A stretch of DNA of 60,679 bases, taken from contig CAMTOS010000005.1 in assembly GCA_947074195.1 (NCBI GenBank), positions 1-60,679 of the forward strand, in the 5' to 3' direction. The DNA comes from an uncultured Bacteroides sp. (GTDB lineage: Bacteria; Bacteroidota; Bacteroidia; Bacteroidales; Bacteroidaceae). Positions 43,333 through 52,020 of the stretch are shown here, piece by piece. How positions within the stretch are numbered: the stretch's first letter is position 1; every line of letters begins with the position of its first letter. The position numbers and the translations under genes were made by a program. Below the pieces are notes generated by a model, which was not told the DNA's origin, did not search any database, and saw only the letters and a list, made by a program, of their open reading frames with translations.

Positions 43333-43755
43333 CTATTGTCCCCCGACCAATTTTTCGAGGAATTCTGTATATTGCTGAGGAGTCAATATGCCTTTTATTC
43401 TGTTCAAATCGCTTTGAACAAGGTTAGATTTAGCTTTCTGCAAGCGTTGTACTTGTCTGACATAATAGTTGATAGAGTCATTAATGGCCTGTTGCGATGG
43501 CTGACTTTGAGTTCTCACATTATTCCATTGATTCGATTGTTGCTGAGTCAGATTAAGTGAACTTTGTGTATTCCTATGCCAGTCATTGTTATCCCAATTA
43601 CCATACATCGCATTTCCGCAATAATAACCGCCATTATCATCATAACCATTTCCCCACATCATACCCGGGCCCATATAATAGCCACCATTATCTTGTGCCA
43701 TAGCTAAACCGCCGATACCTAAAAAGACGATAAGACACCATAATATTCTTTTCAT
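43333..43755 (-). CDS. Small periplasmic Spy/CpxP-like protein (LTxxQ motifs)
   Basis: A 140-residue exported protein with signal peptide MKRILWCLIVFLGIGGLAMA. The mature N-terminal part is unusually rich in Gly, Tyr, Asn, Trp and Met (GGYYMGPGMMWGNGY...), and the C-terminal half is helical with two LTxxQ-type motifs, SLNLTQQQSNQW and GILTPQQYTEFLEKL, as in Spy/CpxP chaperones and related metal-stress proteins. The start at 43755 is chosen by signal peptide; the longer frame adds eight residues. It converges on rsmF and stands alone. Confidence 0.75.
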   Translation of the reverse strand: MKRILWCLIVFLGIGGLAMAQDNGGYYMGPGMMWGNGYDDNGGYYCGNAMYGNWDNNDWHRNTQSSLNLTQQQSNQWNNVRTQSQPSQQAINDSINYYVRQVQRLQKAKSNLVQSDLNRIKGILTPQQYTEFLEKLVGGQ

Positions 43756-43833
43756 ACCTTTAGTTATTAATTGAAACAATTGATTATAAACTAAATAGTA
43801 TAACTAAAGTGGCTGAAATTTGTTCAGACAAAC

Positions 43834-44448
43834 TTATCCTTCTTCAAGAATTCCTTTACCCTGTCTGATGATTTCCGGTTCGCTTCCAGTGCAGTTTACA
43901 ACAGTCGATAATTCGACTCCGCCCATTCCTCCATCTATGACCAAATCAACCAGGTCTCCGAATCGTTCTTCCATCAATTCAGGATTAGTGGCATAGCCAA
44001 TATCATCATGCGGACCTAATGGTAACGTACTTGTCATAATCGGTGCATCAAGCTGGCGGGCAATTTCGCGGATAATATTATTATCGGGCATACGTATTCC
44101 CACCTCTTTACGATTACGAAATATCTTTGGCAATCGGGTAGTGCCGTTCAGAATAAAAGTGAATGGTCCCGGCAAGTTGCGCTTCATCAATTTAAACACG
44201 CTATTGTTTACCTTAGCATATTCACTAATACTACTCAGATCATAGCAGATAATTGAAAGATTGTTCTTTCGCGGATCAATATTCTTTATCTGGCAAATTC
44301 TCTCAATTGCCCTTTCTTTTAATCCGTGGCAGCCTATCCCGTACATTGTATCCGTGGGGTAGATAATCAGTCCACCGTTATTAAGGACATCAATCACTTT
44401 CTGAATGTCATCCGGGTTATTATTCTTATCATACAGTTTCAGTAACAT
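43834..44448 (-). CDS. Sua5/YciO/YrdC family protein (threonylcarbamoyl-AMP synthase-like)
   Basis: A 204-residue YrdC-domain protein. The nucleotide-binding signature GGLIIYPTDTMYGIGC starts near residue 28, followed by the basic KNIDPRKNNLSIIC pocket, PGPFTFILN and the C-terminal ST-V-N site (VELSTVVNCTGSEPEIIRQGKG). Sua5/TsaC members make threonylcarbamoyl-AMP for tRNA t6A37; YciO relatives look alike but differ in activity. Bacteroidetes often hold more than one copy, so this may be the YciO type. It lies 33 bp downstream of the AsmA-like gene. Confidence 0.88.
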   Translation of the reverse strand: MLLKLYDKNNNPDDIQKVIDVLNNGGLIIYPTDTMYGIGCHGLKERAIERICQIKNIDPRKNNLSIICYDLSSISEYAKVNNSVFKLMKRNLPGPFTFILNGTTRLPKIFRNRKEVGIRMPDNNIIREIARQLDAPIMTSTLPLGPHDDIGYATNPELMEERFGDLVDLVIDGGMGGVELSTVVNCTGSEPEIIRQGKGILEEG

Positions 44449-44481
44449 ATATATTCTCCTCTTTAATAATTCTATACTAAC

Positions 44482-46983
44482 TTATAATCTTTTCAGGAAA
44501 TCGAGTGCACTGCCGGTAGAAGATTTCTTATCCGTATCAGGCTTTGTTGTCGATGTTGAATCTATTCCCAGTTTCTCACCCAACTTCTTTGTCAGACTCC
44601 TGGTTGCCTGATTCACAGTCGACTTGGTATCTATATTTACATTTGGTGATGAGAATGTGCCTCCGATATTAAAGTGAATGCCGGTGTTTCCTAATTTGCC
44701 GGGAAGCTTAATAATACCTTTATAATCTATTGACTGATCCAATCCTGTAGAACCCGAAAGATTCAAACTAAAATTACCCATCTTCATTTCAAAAGGTTGT
44801 GTTTCCAGTCTGCCATCTTTAATAGTAAAATCAAGACTGATATTCTTTGCCGAAAGATATTTAAGTTCCGGTTTATTAATCGCATCAGCAATGTCATCAA
44901 TCGCCTTTACACCACTCAGATTAACATCTTTCGTATTGATATTACCATTTCCCTGGAAAGTAGGAAGAACAGCATTCATGTTATCATCAAGCTCTGTCTC
45001 AATATTAATACTTCCAGAAAAATCTCCATTGATATTACCAAACACAGGTGCCAGTTGTTTCACAAAATCAAGTTCTTTATATGCCTCGTTAAAGCTGATA
45101 TCAGTAATTCTGAATCCGGCATTCAGTTTCGGTTTATACATTTCAGCACTCGAATAACTACCATTCATTACAAGTGTACCCCCCATTGCATTCATTGAAA
45201 GATTCTGCATGGTAGCTATGGCATTATTTATATTGAACCGTCCGTTTATATTTGTCAGGATCATCTTATTTAATACGACCTCTTTCAAATCCGCAGTAAC
45301 AGCGAAATCCACATTCGAAGGCACAATAAGCAAACCGATAGAATCATCCAGAGTTTTTAGTTTATCCTTGTCATCAAAATCGCTTAAAATAGATGGATCT
45401 GTATGCGCCGGTGAATACGTAAAATCATCCAGATTTATAAAGTTACTTTGTAACGTCACTGTTCCTTTCAATGCACCATTCTTAAAGGCATAGCCCAAAT
45501 AGTTATCTAATCTGCTTTTAATCGAGAAATCGCTATCACCTATCTTTACAGCAGTTTCACTTAACTGAAGATATTTTGGAGTAAACGTGAAAAGTGATTT
45601 TTCTACATCAAGATCCATACCGTTGTTCAGCTTCATTTGCATGTTGCTGATATTAATATGCCCCGTAGCTTTGATTTGGTCGAACTGTTCATTTTCAATA
45701 TAGGAAGCTTTCCCCGATATATCTACATCAGTTGTGATTATACCATTATATTTCAGGTCGGCAAGTGGTACAACCTGAGAAATCGTATTCAGGTCGATAG
45801 TCCCTTTTGCAAGAAGATTGAATTCCGGATCGGATACCGGAGTCTTTATTACCGCATTGAAATTGAAAGGATTTCCTGCAATCTGGAAAGCCAGTGGTTC
45901 TATATTAATAGTTGTATTATTCAGCGAACCTCCCGGATTATCTATTTTTGCGTTCAGATCGATGTTATCTACGCTCGCCGGCAATGAGGGATATCTAAAC
46001 ATTCCGTCTTTAATATCCAGATTAATGTGGAAAGCTGGAACGATTGAATCTCCCGACATTAATCCTTTTACCCATGCATCTACCTGCGCCGTACCATCAG
46101 TCTTCAGACTTTCGAAGTTGTTGTTATAAAGAGTTGGAATGAGCGATAGTAAATCTTTAAACTTCACTTCATTTGTATTGAATACCAAATCCATGTCTAC
46201 ACCTTTATCCTCGAGTGCAAACCATCCGTTCATACTCGTTTTAATGGCGTTTATTTCAATTTCATTTTTCTTCAGTGTAAACTTTTTCGTTTTGAAATCG
46301 GCATTTACATACATATCAGTAAAGATGCTGGCATTGGATAACAATGTTACATTATTGCTTGTATAATTTACTGAATCTATTTTTGTCTGCAAATTAACCA
46401 CCGAAGCATCTTTCGTAAAGTCGCCCGAACACAGCATATTAAAATTGCCAATGGCAAGATGCTGTTTTATCATTCTGTCATCATAAATCAGGTTGAGCCT
46501 CTTTATTAACATGCGCTTTAATTCCAGCTTAAAGGCATGCTCTTTCTTTTTCTCCTCCTGTTTCTCTGCTTCTTCCTTTTTATCATCATCTTTAAGAATA
46601 TCCCAGTTGTTTTTTCCTTCAGGAGTTACAATGGCATGAAGATTAATATCAATGAATTCAACTTTTGATATATCGAATGATTTGCGGTTAAAGATGGAAG
46701 ATATATCGACCACAATAGAAGCTTCCTGCATGGTGCAAAGTGTATCTTTTGCAAATTCACCTTCGCCCGCAATCCAAAAATCGTACAACGAGATGGATGC
46801 TTTCGGAAAATGTCTGAACAAGCTGATATTCAACCTGCCATAATCAAATTTTGCATTGAGCATTTTATTGCCTTCCTCTTTTATATAGCGGTCCATTTTG
46901 CCATGAAAAGCAAATGGGAGAATAATGAGTAGTAATAAAACGACAACGATCAGTGTGAAAATAATTCGCAGAAACGTTCTCAT
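44482..46983 (-). CDS. AsmA-family protein (bridge-like lipid-transport/outer-membrane biogenesis)
   Basis: An 833-residue protein with a single N-terminal membrane anchor (MRTFLRIIFTLIVVVLLLLIILPF) and a long periplasmic region of repeated beta strands, the repeating-beta-groove fold of AsmA/TamB-like proteins proposed to move or organise phospholipids between membranes. A Lys/Glu-rich helix interrupts at about residues 130-150 (DDDKKEEAEKQEEKKKE). The AsmA_2 C-terminal region is recognisable in KDVNLSGVKAIDDIADAINK and FSLNLSGSTGLDQSIDYKG. A minus-strand TAGCTTTG box at 47036-47043 may be its promoter. Probably co-transcribed with the Sua5-like gene. Confidence 0.88.
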   Translation of the reverse strand: MRTFLRIIFTLIVVVLLLLIILPFAFHGKMDRYIKEEGNKMLNAKFDYGRLNISLFRHFPKASISLYDFWIAGEGEFAKDTLCTMQEASIVVDISSIFNRKSFDISKVEFIDINLHAIVTPEGKNNWDILKDDDKKEEAEKQEEKKKEHAFKLELKRMLIKRLNLIYDDRMIKQHLAIGNFNMLCSGDFTKDASVVNLQTKIDSVNYTSNNVTLLSNASIFTDMYVNADFKTKKFTLKKNEIEINAIKTSMNGWFALEDKGVDMDLVFNTNEVKFKDLLSLIPTLYNNNFESLKTDGTAQVDAWVKGLMSGDSIVPAFHINLDIKDGMFRYPSLPASVDNIDLNAKIDNPGGSLNNTTINIEPLAFQIAGNPFNFNAVIKTPVSDPEFNLLAKGTIDLNTISQVVPLADLKYNGIITTDVDISGKASYIENEQFDQIKATGHINISNMQMKLNNGMDLDVEKSLFTFTPKYLQLSETAVKIGDSDFSIKSRLDNYLGYAFKNGALKGTVTLQSNFINLDDFTYSPAHTDPSILSDFDDKDKLKTLDDSIGLLIVPSNVDFAVTADLKEVVLNKMILTNINGRFNINNAIATMQNLSMNAMGGTLVMNGSYSSAEMYKPKLNAGFRITDISFNEAYKELDFVKQLAPVFGNINGDFSGSINIETELDDNMNAVLPTFQGNGNINTKDVNLSGVKAIDDIADAINKPELKYLSAKNISLDFTIKDGRLETQPFEMKMGNFSLNLSGSTGLDQSIDYKGIIKLPGKLGNTGIHFNIGGTFSSPNVNIDTKSTVNQATRSLTKKLGEKLGIDSTSTTKPDTDKKSSTGSALDFLKRL

Positions 46984-47035
46984 ATATAGCTTTGTATTAA
47001 TGAATCAATTTAAGATCTATTTAATAAATAATGAA

Positions 47036-47043
47036 CAAAGCTA
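47036..47043 (-). promoter_or_regulatory. Candidate -7 box for the AsmA-like gene
   Basis: Minus-strand TAGCTTTG matches TAnnTTTG about 53 bp before the ATG at 46983. Confidence 0.35.
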
Positions 47044-47144
47044 GGTAAAAGTTTACAGAAAGGGCAGGAGAGAATATAAATTCTTTATTTTATGATTATC
47101 AAGGTGAATTATTTGTTTAAGACGGGTAGTTTATCCAGAGATTC

Positions 47145-49169
47145 TTACTCTTTACTTTTCTTTTTTTTCTTCTTTTTCTTGAGTTCTTCGCCGATGCGCC
47201 ATTGCAATGCAGCGGCATCTTCATTACCGGCACGCATCAGGGCATCGCCAAACAATTCGTGTGCTCCGGCATGTTCAGGATTCAGAGAAGTCGCTTTATC
47301 GAAATCGCTTACGGCACCTTCGATATCATTGAACTCAAGACGATATTTGCCCCGGTTATAATAACCTTTGAAATCAGCGGGAGCAATCTGAATAGCTTTG
47401 TTAAAGCAATCGCCGGCCTCGTCGAACTTGTTGATATTATATAGCGTAATGCCTTTGCGTATCCAGGCGTCCGTATATTCAGGATAAAACTCTAATGCTT
47501 TATCGTAATTTGCCAGTGCAGCCTGAGAATCATGGGCTTGTGTAATGCACTCATTTCCCATCATCAGAAACTCACGTGCATACTTCTTCAGACTCTCTCT
47601 TTGACTGTGCATCTGTTCACGCAGGCGTTTATTCTCCTCTTTTAAAGCATTGATAGATGAAAGTTTACGCTGAATCAATCGGCGTGGCACCGCTTTTTCA
47701 ATGTCATAACGGGCATGAATGGCAATGAAGAAGTGTTCCAGACAAGCTGCCATATCGCCTTTATCAAATGCTTTCGATGCTGCAGCATATTCCACATCAG
47801 CTTTAGCCTGCTTCAATGCTTTGTCAATGGCCATCCGGTTATTAAAATGTGCTGCGAAGTTCACAATTTCCTGCTTCACAAACACATCCGTACGTGATAT
47901 TGGTTTTTTAAGCTGAATTCCCTCCAGAGAAGTGCAGCGACTAAGTGCTACATAAGTCTGACCACCTGCAAACACACCGCCTGTAAAGTCGATCACAATG
48001 CGGCTAAAGGTCAGTCCCTGACTTTTGTGCACGGTAATGGCCCACGCCAGGCGAATTGGGAATTGAGTAAAAGTACCTAACACCTCTTCCTCAATCTCTT
48101 TTTTCTCTTCGTTGTATTTGTAGCGGATGTTACGCCAGGAGTCAAGTTTTACATCATATTCGCTGCCGCTATCGGTCAGCACATAGATGGTTCCTTCTTT
48201 CTCATCAATCCCCGATATCGTACCAATAGTCCCGTTAACCCATCGCTTTTCATAATCATTCTTTATAAAGATGACCTGAGCACCTGGTTTCAGTGTTAGT
48301 TCCTTTGAAGTTGGTAAACTGCTTTCCGGGAAATCACCATCTATGATACCATTAAAAAGGATTTCCTCACCCGGAAGATCTTCTAACTTTTTAGAATTGA
48401 TATGATCTACCACATCGCGGCGTGTGGCCAAGGTGATATACATATCTTCCTCCTTTTGTTCGATGGAAGTTCCGTAGCGGGTATTAAGCAATTGCAAATC
48501 GGCATTTCCGGCCGTATTGGTACGGATATGATTCAGTACATTTACAAACACCGGATCAGTCTGACGATAAACTTTTTGCAGTTCAATCGATACAAGATCT
48601 ATCTGACTGAAAACACGGGCCGAGAAAAAGAAAGGGGTAGGGTAAAAGCGATTAATGATCTCCCGTTCATCGCTTTTTACAACAGGTTCCAGCTGAAAAA
48701 CATCACCTACCAAAAGAATCTGTTTACCACCGAATGGATCGCGAAGATTACGGGAGTATACTCTCAGGATGCGGTCTATCGCATCAATCAGATCGGCACG
48801 AACCATTGATATCTCGTCGATAATCACCAGTTCAACCTGTTCTAACAGTTTGCGCTGCTGTTTGCTGTATTTAAAGAATTCGTGAATCCGTCCCTTTGTC
48901 AGACTCAGATTCGGATCATCGGGTAGTAATGGATGAAAAGGAAGTTTAAAGAAACTATGCATTGTACTGCCACCTGCATTAATTGCAGCTACACCTGTAG
49001 GAGCAAGTACCACAAATTTCTTCTTCGTTGTCGCACAGATATGTCGCAGGAATGTAGATTTACCCGTACCGGCTTTTCCTGTCAGGAATACCGAGGTACG
49101 GGTATATTGTATCAGGTTCAGTGCATCCTGAAACTCCGGATTCGATGTATCTATGCTTGTATTACTCAA
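47145..49169 (-). CDS. Pif1/RecD2-like helicase fused to C-terminal TPR repeats
   Basis: A 674-residue superfamily 1B helicase with an unusual tail. Walker A GKAGTGKST is at residues 31-39, the second motif (APTGVAAINAGGSTMHSFF) near 56, Walker B IIDEISMV at 116-123, and the C-terminal helicase motif WAITVHKSQGLTFSRIVIDF near 380. From about residue 500 there is a coiled-coil stretch (EENKRLREQMHSQRESLKKY), then three or more TPR units (ALANYDKALEFYPEYTDAW; CFNKAIQIAPADFKGYYNRGK), ending in a run of eight lysines. TPRs normally bind proteins, so the helicase is probably recruited to a partner. It follows the Cof-type gene by 4 bp. Confidence 0.9.
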   Translation of the reverse strand: MSNTSIDTSNPEFQDALNLIQYTRTSVFLTGKAGTGKSTFLRHICATTKKKFVVLAPTGVAAINAGGSTMHSFFKLPFHPLLPDDPNLSLTKGRIHEFFKYSKQQRKLLEQVELVIIDEISMVRADLIDAIDRILRVYSRNLRDPFGGKQILLVGDVFQLEPVVKSDEREIINRFYPTPFFFSARVFSQIDLVSIELQKVYRQTDPVFVNVLNHIRTNTAGNADLQLLNTRYGTSIEQKEEDMYITLATRRDVVDHINSKKLEDLPGEEILFNGIIDGDFPESSLPTSKELTLKPGAQVIFIKNDYEKRWVNGTIGTISGIDEKEGTIYVLTDSGSEYDVKLDSWRNIRYKYNEEKKEIEEEVLGTFTQFPIRLAWAITVHKSQGLTFSRIVIDFTGGVFAGGQTYVALSRCTSLEGIQLKKPISRTDVFVKQEIVNFAAHFNNRMAIDKALKQAKADVEYAAASKAFDKGDMAACLEHFFIAIHARYDIEKAVPRRLIQRKLSSINALKEENKRLREQMHSQRESLKKYAREFLMMGNECITQAHDSQAALANYDKALEFYPEYTDAWIRKGITLYNINKFDEAGDCFNKAIQIAPADFKGYYNRGKYRLEFNDIEGAVSDFDKATSLNPEHAGAHELFGDALMRAGNEDAAALQWRIGEELKKKKKKKKSKE

Positions 49170-49173
49170 TCGT

Positions 49174-49959
49174 TTAAATCAGATTAAAGTGTTCGAGTGC
49201 GTTTTTAATGCCATCCTCGTCAACCGATGTAGTTACATAATTGGCTACGGCTTTGATTTCATCTTTGGCATTGCCCATAGCCACACCAACAGCGGCATGC
49301 TTTAACATGCTGATATCATTACCACCGTCACCAAAAGCATATGTATCTTCCAGTTTCAGACCGAAATAGTTGATGATTTCGTCAATTCCTTTCTGTTTGG
49401 TATTGCCTTTTGCTGTAATATCGGCAAAGGCATAGTACCAGCGACCACTTTCACAATTTGGAATAAGATGTGTGATTTCATCTTCCTGTTCCTGCGTGAT
49501 GAAAGGAGTTATCTGGAAAATATCTTTTGATGTAGCTTCTTCGAGCGTTTTCAAAGGAATTTCATCCACATGCAGATAGTCATAAAAGATGTCACTTACC
49601 AGTTTATTCGGTTGGCAAACAGCGATATCATGCTCTGCTACGAAAATGCATGGATAATTATTTTCACGGCAAATCTCACCCAGTGCAATCACTTCATCAT
49701 GAGGAATTGCACTTTTATAGATCACTTTATCACCTACAAAGCAATAAGCACCATTCATAGTGATATAACCATCTATAATGCCTAAAGACTGGATCGCTCC
49801 AAGATTATTTATAATTGCTTTCGGGCGTCCTGTAGAAATAAATATTTTATGTCCGTTAGCATGGGCTGCCTTTAATGCCTCTATCGTAGATTCCGGGATA
49901 GTATGCGTGCCAAAACTCACCAGAGTTCCGTCTATATCAAAAAATAAAGCTTTAGTCAT
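49174..49959 (-). CDS. Cof-type HAD phosphatase
   Basis: A 261-residue HAD hydrolase of the Cof (type IIB) class. Motif I FFDIDGTLVSF (D8, D10), motif II ISTGRPKA, motif III Lys in KGNTKQKGIDEII and motif IV FGDGGNDISMLKHAAVGVAMGNA are intact. Members dephosphorylate sugar phosphates, FMN or PLP; the substrate is unclear. Shares a transcript with the helicase; a minus-strand TACTTTTG at 49981-49988 is a good promoter candidate. Confidence 0.9.
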   Translation of the reverse strand: MTKALFFDIDGTLVSFGTHTIPESTIEALKAAHANGHKIFISTGRPKAIINNLGAIQSLGIIDGYITMNGAYCFVGDKVIYKSAIPHDEVIALGEICRENNYPCIFVAEHDIAVCQPNKLVSDIFYDYLHVDEIPLKTLEEATSKDIFQITPFITQEQEDEITHLIPNCESGRWYYAFADITAKGNTKQKGIDEIINYFGLKLEDTYAFGDGGNDISMLKHAAVGVAMGNAKDEIKAVANYVTTSVDEDGIKNALEHFNLI

Positions 49960-49980
49960 ACGTCAATCTTTTTACGGGTG

Positions 49981-49988
49981 CAAAAGTA
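49981..49988 (-). promoter_or_regulatory. Candidate -7 box for the Cof-helicase operon
   Basis: Minus-strand TACTTTTG, 22 bp before the ATG at 49959. Confidence 0.45.
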
Positions 49989-50087
49989 CAAAAAAGATAG
50001 GCCCGCACATCTACCATAGTCGTGGTATTTTCAGTCTTTTGCAGATGATTTTCTTCTTTTAGTCTTCTTTATCTTCTAACTGAATTG

Positions 50088-50095
50088 TACATTTG
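50088..50095 (+). promoter_or_regulatory. Candidate -7 box for the MalY-type lyase gene
   Basis: TACATTTG, a full TAnnTTTG match, 33 bp before the ATG at 50129. Confidence 0.45.
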
Positions 50096-50128
50096 CCAAA
50101 GATGTTAAACTTGTAAGAACAGCCAGTT

Positions 50129-51301
50129 ATGAAATACGATTTTGATGAAATAATAGAGCGTCGCGGCACCGATTCAGTGAAATGGGATGCTGTGCATAAT
50201 ATATGGGGCAGAACCGATTTGATTCCTATGTGGGTAGCCGATATGGATTTCCGAACCGCTCCTTTTGTCACCGATGCCATAAAAAAGCGATTAGAACATG
50301 GCGTCTTGGGCTATACCTTTGCCTGCGAAGAGTGGTATAATGCAATTACCGAATGGATGAAGACACGTTATCACTGGCAAATCAGCCGCGATATGATTGT
50401 ATTTACTCCCGGTATCGTTCGTGGACTGGCTTTTGCCATTCAGTGTTTTACAGAAAAAGGCGATAAGATATTGGTGATGCCACCCGTTTACCATCCTTTC
50501 TTTTTGGTGACTGAGCATAATGAACGCGAAGTTGTATATAGTGCACTCGATTTAAAAGAAGGTCAGTATCATATCGATTTCGATCGCTTTAGAAAAGATG
50601 TTCAAGACTGCAAATTGTTTATCATGAGCAATCCGCATAATCCGGGCGGCCGTGTTTGGACTAAAGATGAGCTGATAAAGATTGCTGATATCTGTGCCGA
50701 AAGCGGAACCATCGTCATTTCTGATGAGATTCATGCCGATCTGACATTGAAACCTTATCAGCACATTGCTTATCCCACTGTTTCAGAAAAGGCCAAAGAG
50801 AACTCTCTTGTCTTTATGTCGCCCAGCAAGGCATTCAATATGCCCGGCATTGCCAGCTCTTATTGCATTATTGAAAATAAAGAGTTGCGCGATCGTTTTC
50901 TGGGTTATACTTCGGCCAGTGAGTTTAACGAAGGTCACATCTTCTCTTATCTGAGTGTAGCTGCTGCCTATAGTCATGGCACCGAATGGCTCGATCAGAT
51001 GCTGGAATACATTCAGGGAAATATCGATTTTACCGAAGATTATCTTAAAAAGAATATTCCTCAGATTAAAATGATTCGCCCGCAAGCCTCTTACCTTATC
51101 TTCCTCGATTGCCGTGGTTTGGGGTTAAGTCAAAAAGAGTTAGATCAGCTCTTTGTTGATGAGGCTCACCTTGCACTTAATAGCGGTACTACTTTCGGTA
51201 AAGAAGGCGAAGGTTTTATGCGATTGAATGTAGGTTGTCCGCGCAGTACTTTGAAGCAGGCGTTAGAGCAATTGAAGACTGCTATAGATAAGTTGAAATA
51301 A
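50129..51301 (+). CDS. MalY/PatB family aminotransferase (cystathionine beta-lyase type)
   Basis: A 390-residue PLP enzyme. The opening YDFDEIIERRGTDSVKWD is the family N-terminus (normally ...R..t.s.KWd), followed by MWVADMDFRTAPFV. The PLP lysine is in FMSPSKAFNMPGIASSYCII and the Asp/His pair in VISDEIHADLTL. MalY/PatB proteins act as C-S lyases, releasing homocysteine or H2S from cystathionine or cysteine. Its nearness to the Lrp regulator and O-acetylhomoserine sulfhydrylase suggests a shared sulfur amino-acid role, but it has its own promoter and terminator. Confidence 0.92.
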   Translation: MKYDFDEIIERRGTDSVKWDAVHNIWGRTDLIPMWVADMDFRTAPFVTDAIKKRLEHGVLGYTFACEEWYNAITEWMKTRYHWQISRDMIVFTPGIVRGLAFAIQCFTEKGDKILVMPPVYHPFFLVTEHNEREVVYSALDLKEGQYHIDFDRFRKDVQDCKLFIMSNPHNPGGRVWTKDELIKIADICAESGTIVISDEIHADLTLKPYQHIAYPTVSEKAKENSLVFMSPSKAFNMPGIASSYCIIENKELRDRFLGYTSASEFNEGHIFSYLSVAAAYSHGTEWLDQMLEYIQGNIDFTEDYLKKNIPQIKMIRPQASYLIFLDCRGLGLSQKELDQLFVDEAHLALNSGTTFGKEGEGFMRLNVGCPRSTLKQALEQLKTAIDKLK

Positions 51302-51320
51302 ATCAGCTTTCTTGCTGGAT

Positions 51321-51358
51321 AAAAAGCCGATTCTTAACGAAGGGAATCGGCTTTTTAT
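51321..51358. terminator. Bidirectional terminator after the MalY-type gene
   Basis: AAAAAGCCGATTC (51321-51333) and GAATCGGCTTTTT (51344-51356) are perfect complements with a 10-nt loop. Serves this gene and the opposing Lrp gene. Confidence 0.9.
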
Positions 51359-51369
51359 TTTTAAGTATA

Positions 51370-51843
51370 TTAGATATGTATCCCATATGCATGCTTCACT
51401 TCATCCATCACAAAAGTACTTTCCAGCGACCCCAGGCTTTCTATGGTACCAAGTGTATTAAGAATAAACTCCTGATAATGCTTCATATTTGGTGCGTGAA
51501 TCTTTAGCAGATAATCGTAGCTTCCCGAGATATTATAGCACTCCGTTACTTCGGGTATGTCTTTAATGATACGGACAAAATCCATTGCGATATCTTTGTT
51601 TAAGCGGCGAAGCTTTACGCTGCAAAACACAACAAAACCCTGATTGAGCTTTTCGGCATCAAGTACCGCTATGTATTTCTTTATATAACCATTGTTTTCC
51701 AGTCGTTTCAATCGTTCAAAAACAGGGGTTGATGATAGACTGACGCGTGCTGCCAGCTCTTTGGTGGTCAATCGGGCATTCTCCTGAAGGGTGCGGAGAA
51801 TCTGTAAATCTACTTTATCCAGTTTTTCAGTTGATGTAGCCAT
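51370..51843 (-). CDS. Lrp/AsnC family regulator, divergent from the O-acetylhomoserine gene
   Basis: A 157-residue Lrp-type regulator: HTH at residues ~8-55 (KVDLQILRTLQENARLTTKE ... SSTPVFERLKRLENNGYIK) and a RAM domain (FVVFCSVKLRRLNKD ... ECYNISGSYDYLLKIHAPNM). It diverges from the O-acetylhomoserine sulfhydrylase gene across a 177-bp gap holding three copies of an 11-bp element (ATATTCTGTTA), suggesting it controls itself and that gene in response to an amino acid, perhaps methionine or a branched-chain one. Confidence 0.94.
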   Translation of the reverse strand: MATSTEKLDKVDLQILRTLQENARLTTKELAARVSLSSTPVFERLKRLENNGYIKKYIAVLDAEKLNQGFVVFCSVKLRRLNKDIAMDFVRIIKDIPEVTECYNISGSYDYLLKIHAPNMKHYQEFILNTLGTIESLGSLESTFVMDEVKHAYGIHI

Positions 51844-51849
51844 AGAATG

Positions 51850-51998
51850 ATATTCTGTTAGAGGATGATTTTATAAGCGAATTTAGAATTAATATTCTGT
51901 TATATACTACAAATGTAGGAATATAATCTGTATTATCGATAAATATTGTTTGATATATCTGCGAAGCATAACTTTGCAAGAAAATAATAACAGAATAT
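51850..51998. promoter_or_regulatory. Divergent control region: three ATATTCTGTTA elements and two promoters
   Basis: ATATTCTGTTA occurs at 51850-51860 and 51892-51902 (42 bp apart, four helical turns) and inverted at 51988-51998; the last two extend to a 13-bp perfect inverted pair. Promoter boxes: minus-strand TACATTTG at 51910-51917 for the Lrp gene, and TTG (51946-51948) - 20 bp - TAACTTTG (51969-51976) for the sulfhydrylase. Elements lie just downstream of both predicted starts, as suits repression or autoregulation. Confidence 0.65.
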
Positions 51999-52020
51999 TA
52001 ACATCAAAAAATATACAGCT

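Noticed and set aside
47145..47180. Frameshift at the polylysine tract ending the helicase
   Set aside because: The frame is open to a stop shortly after; slippage cannot be judged without reads.
51950..52020. SAM riboswitch upstream of the sulfhydrylase
   Set aside because: The predicted start leaves a leader of about 40 nt, too short, and no riboswitch helix is visible.
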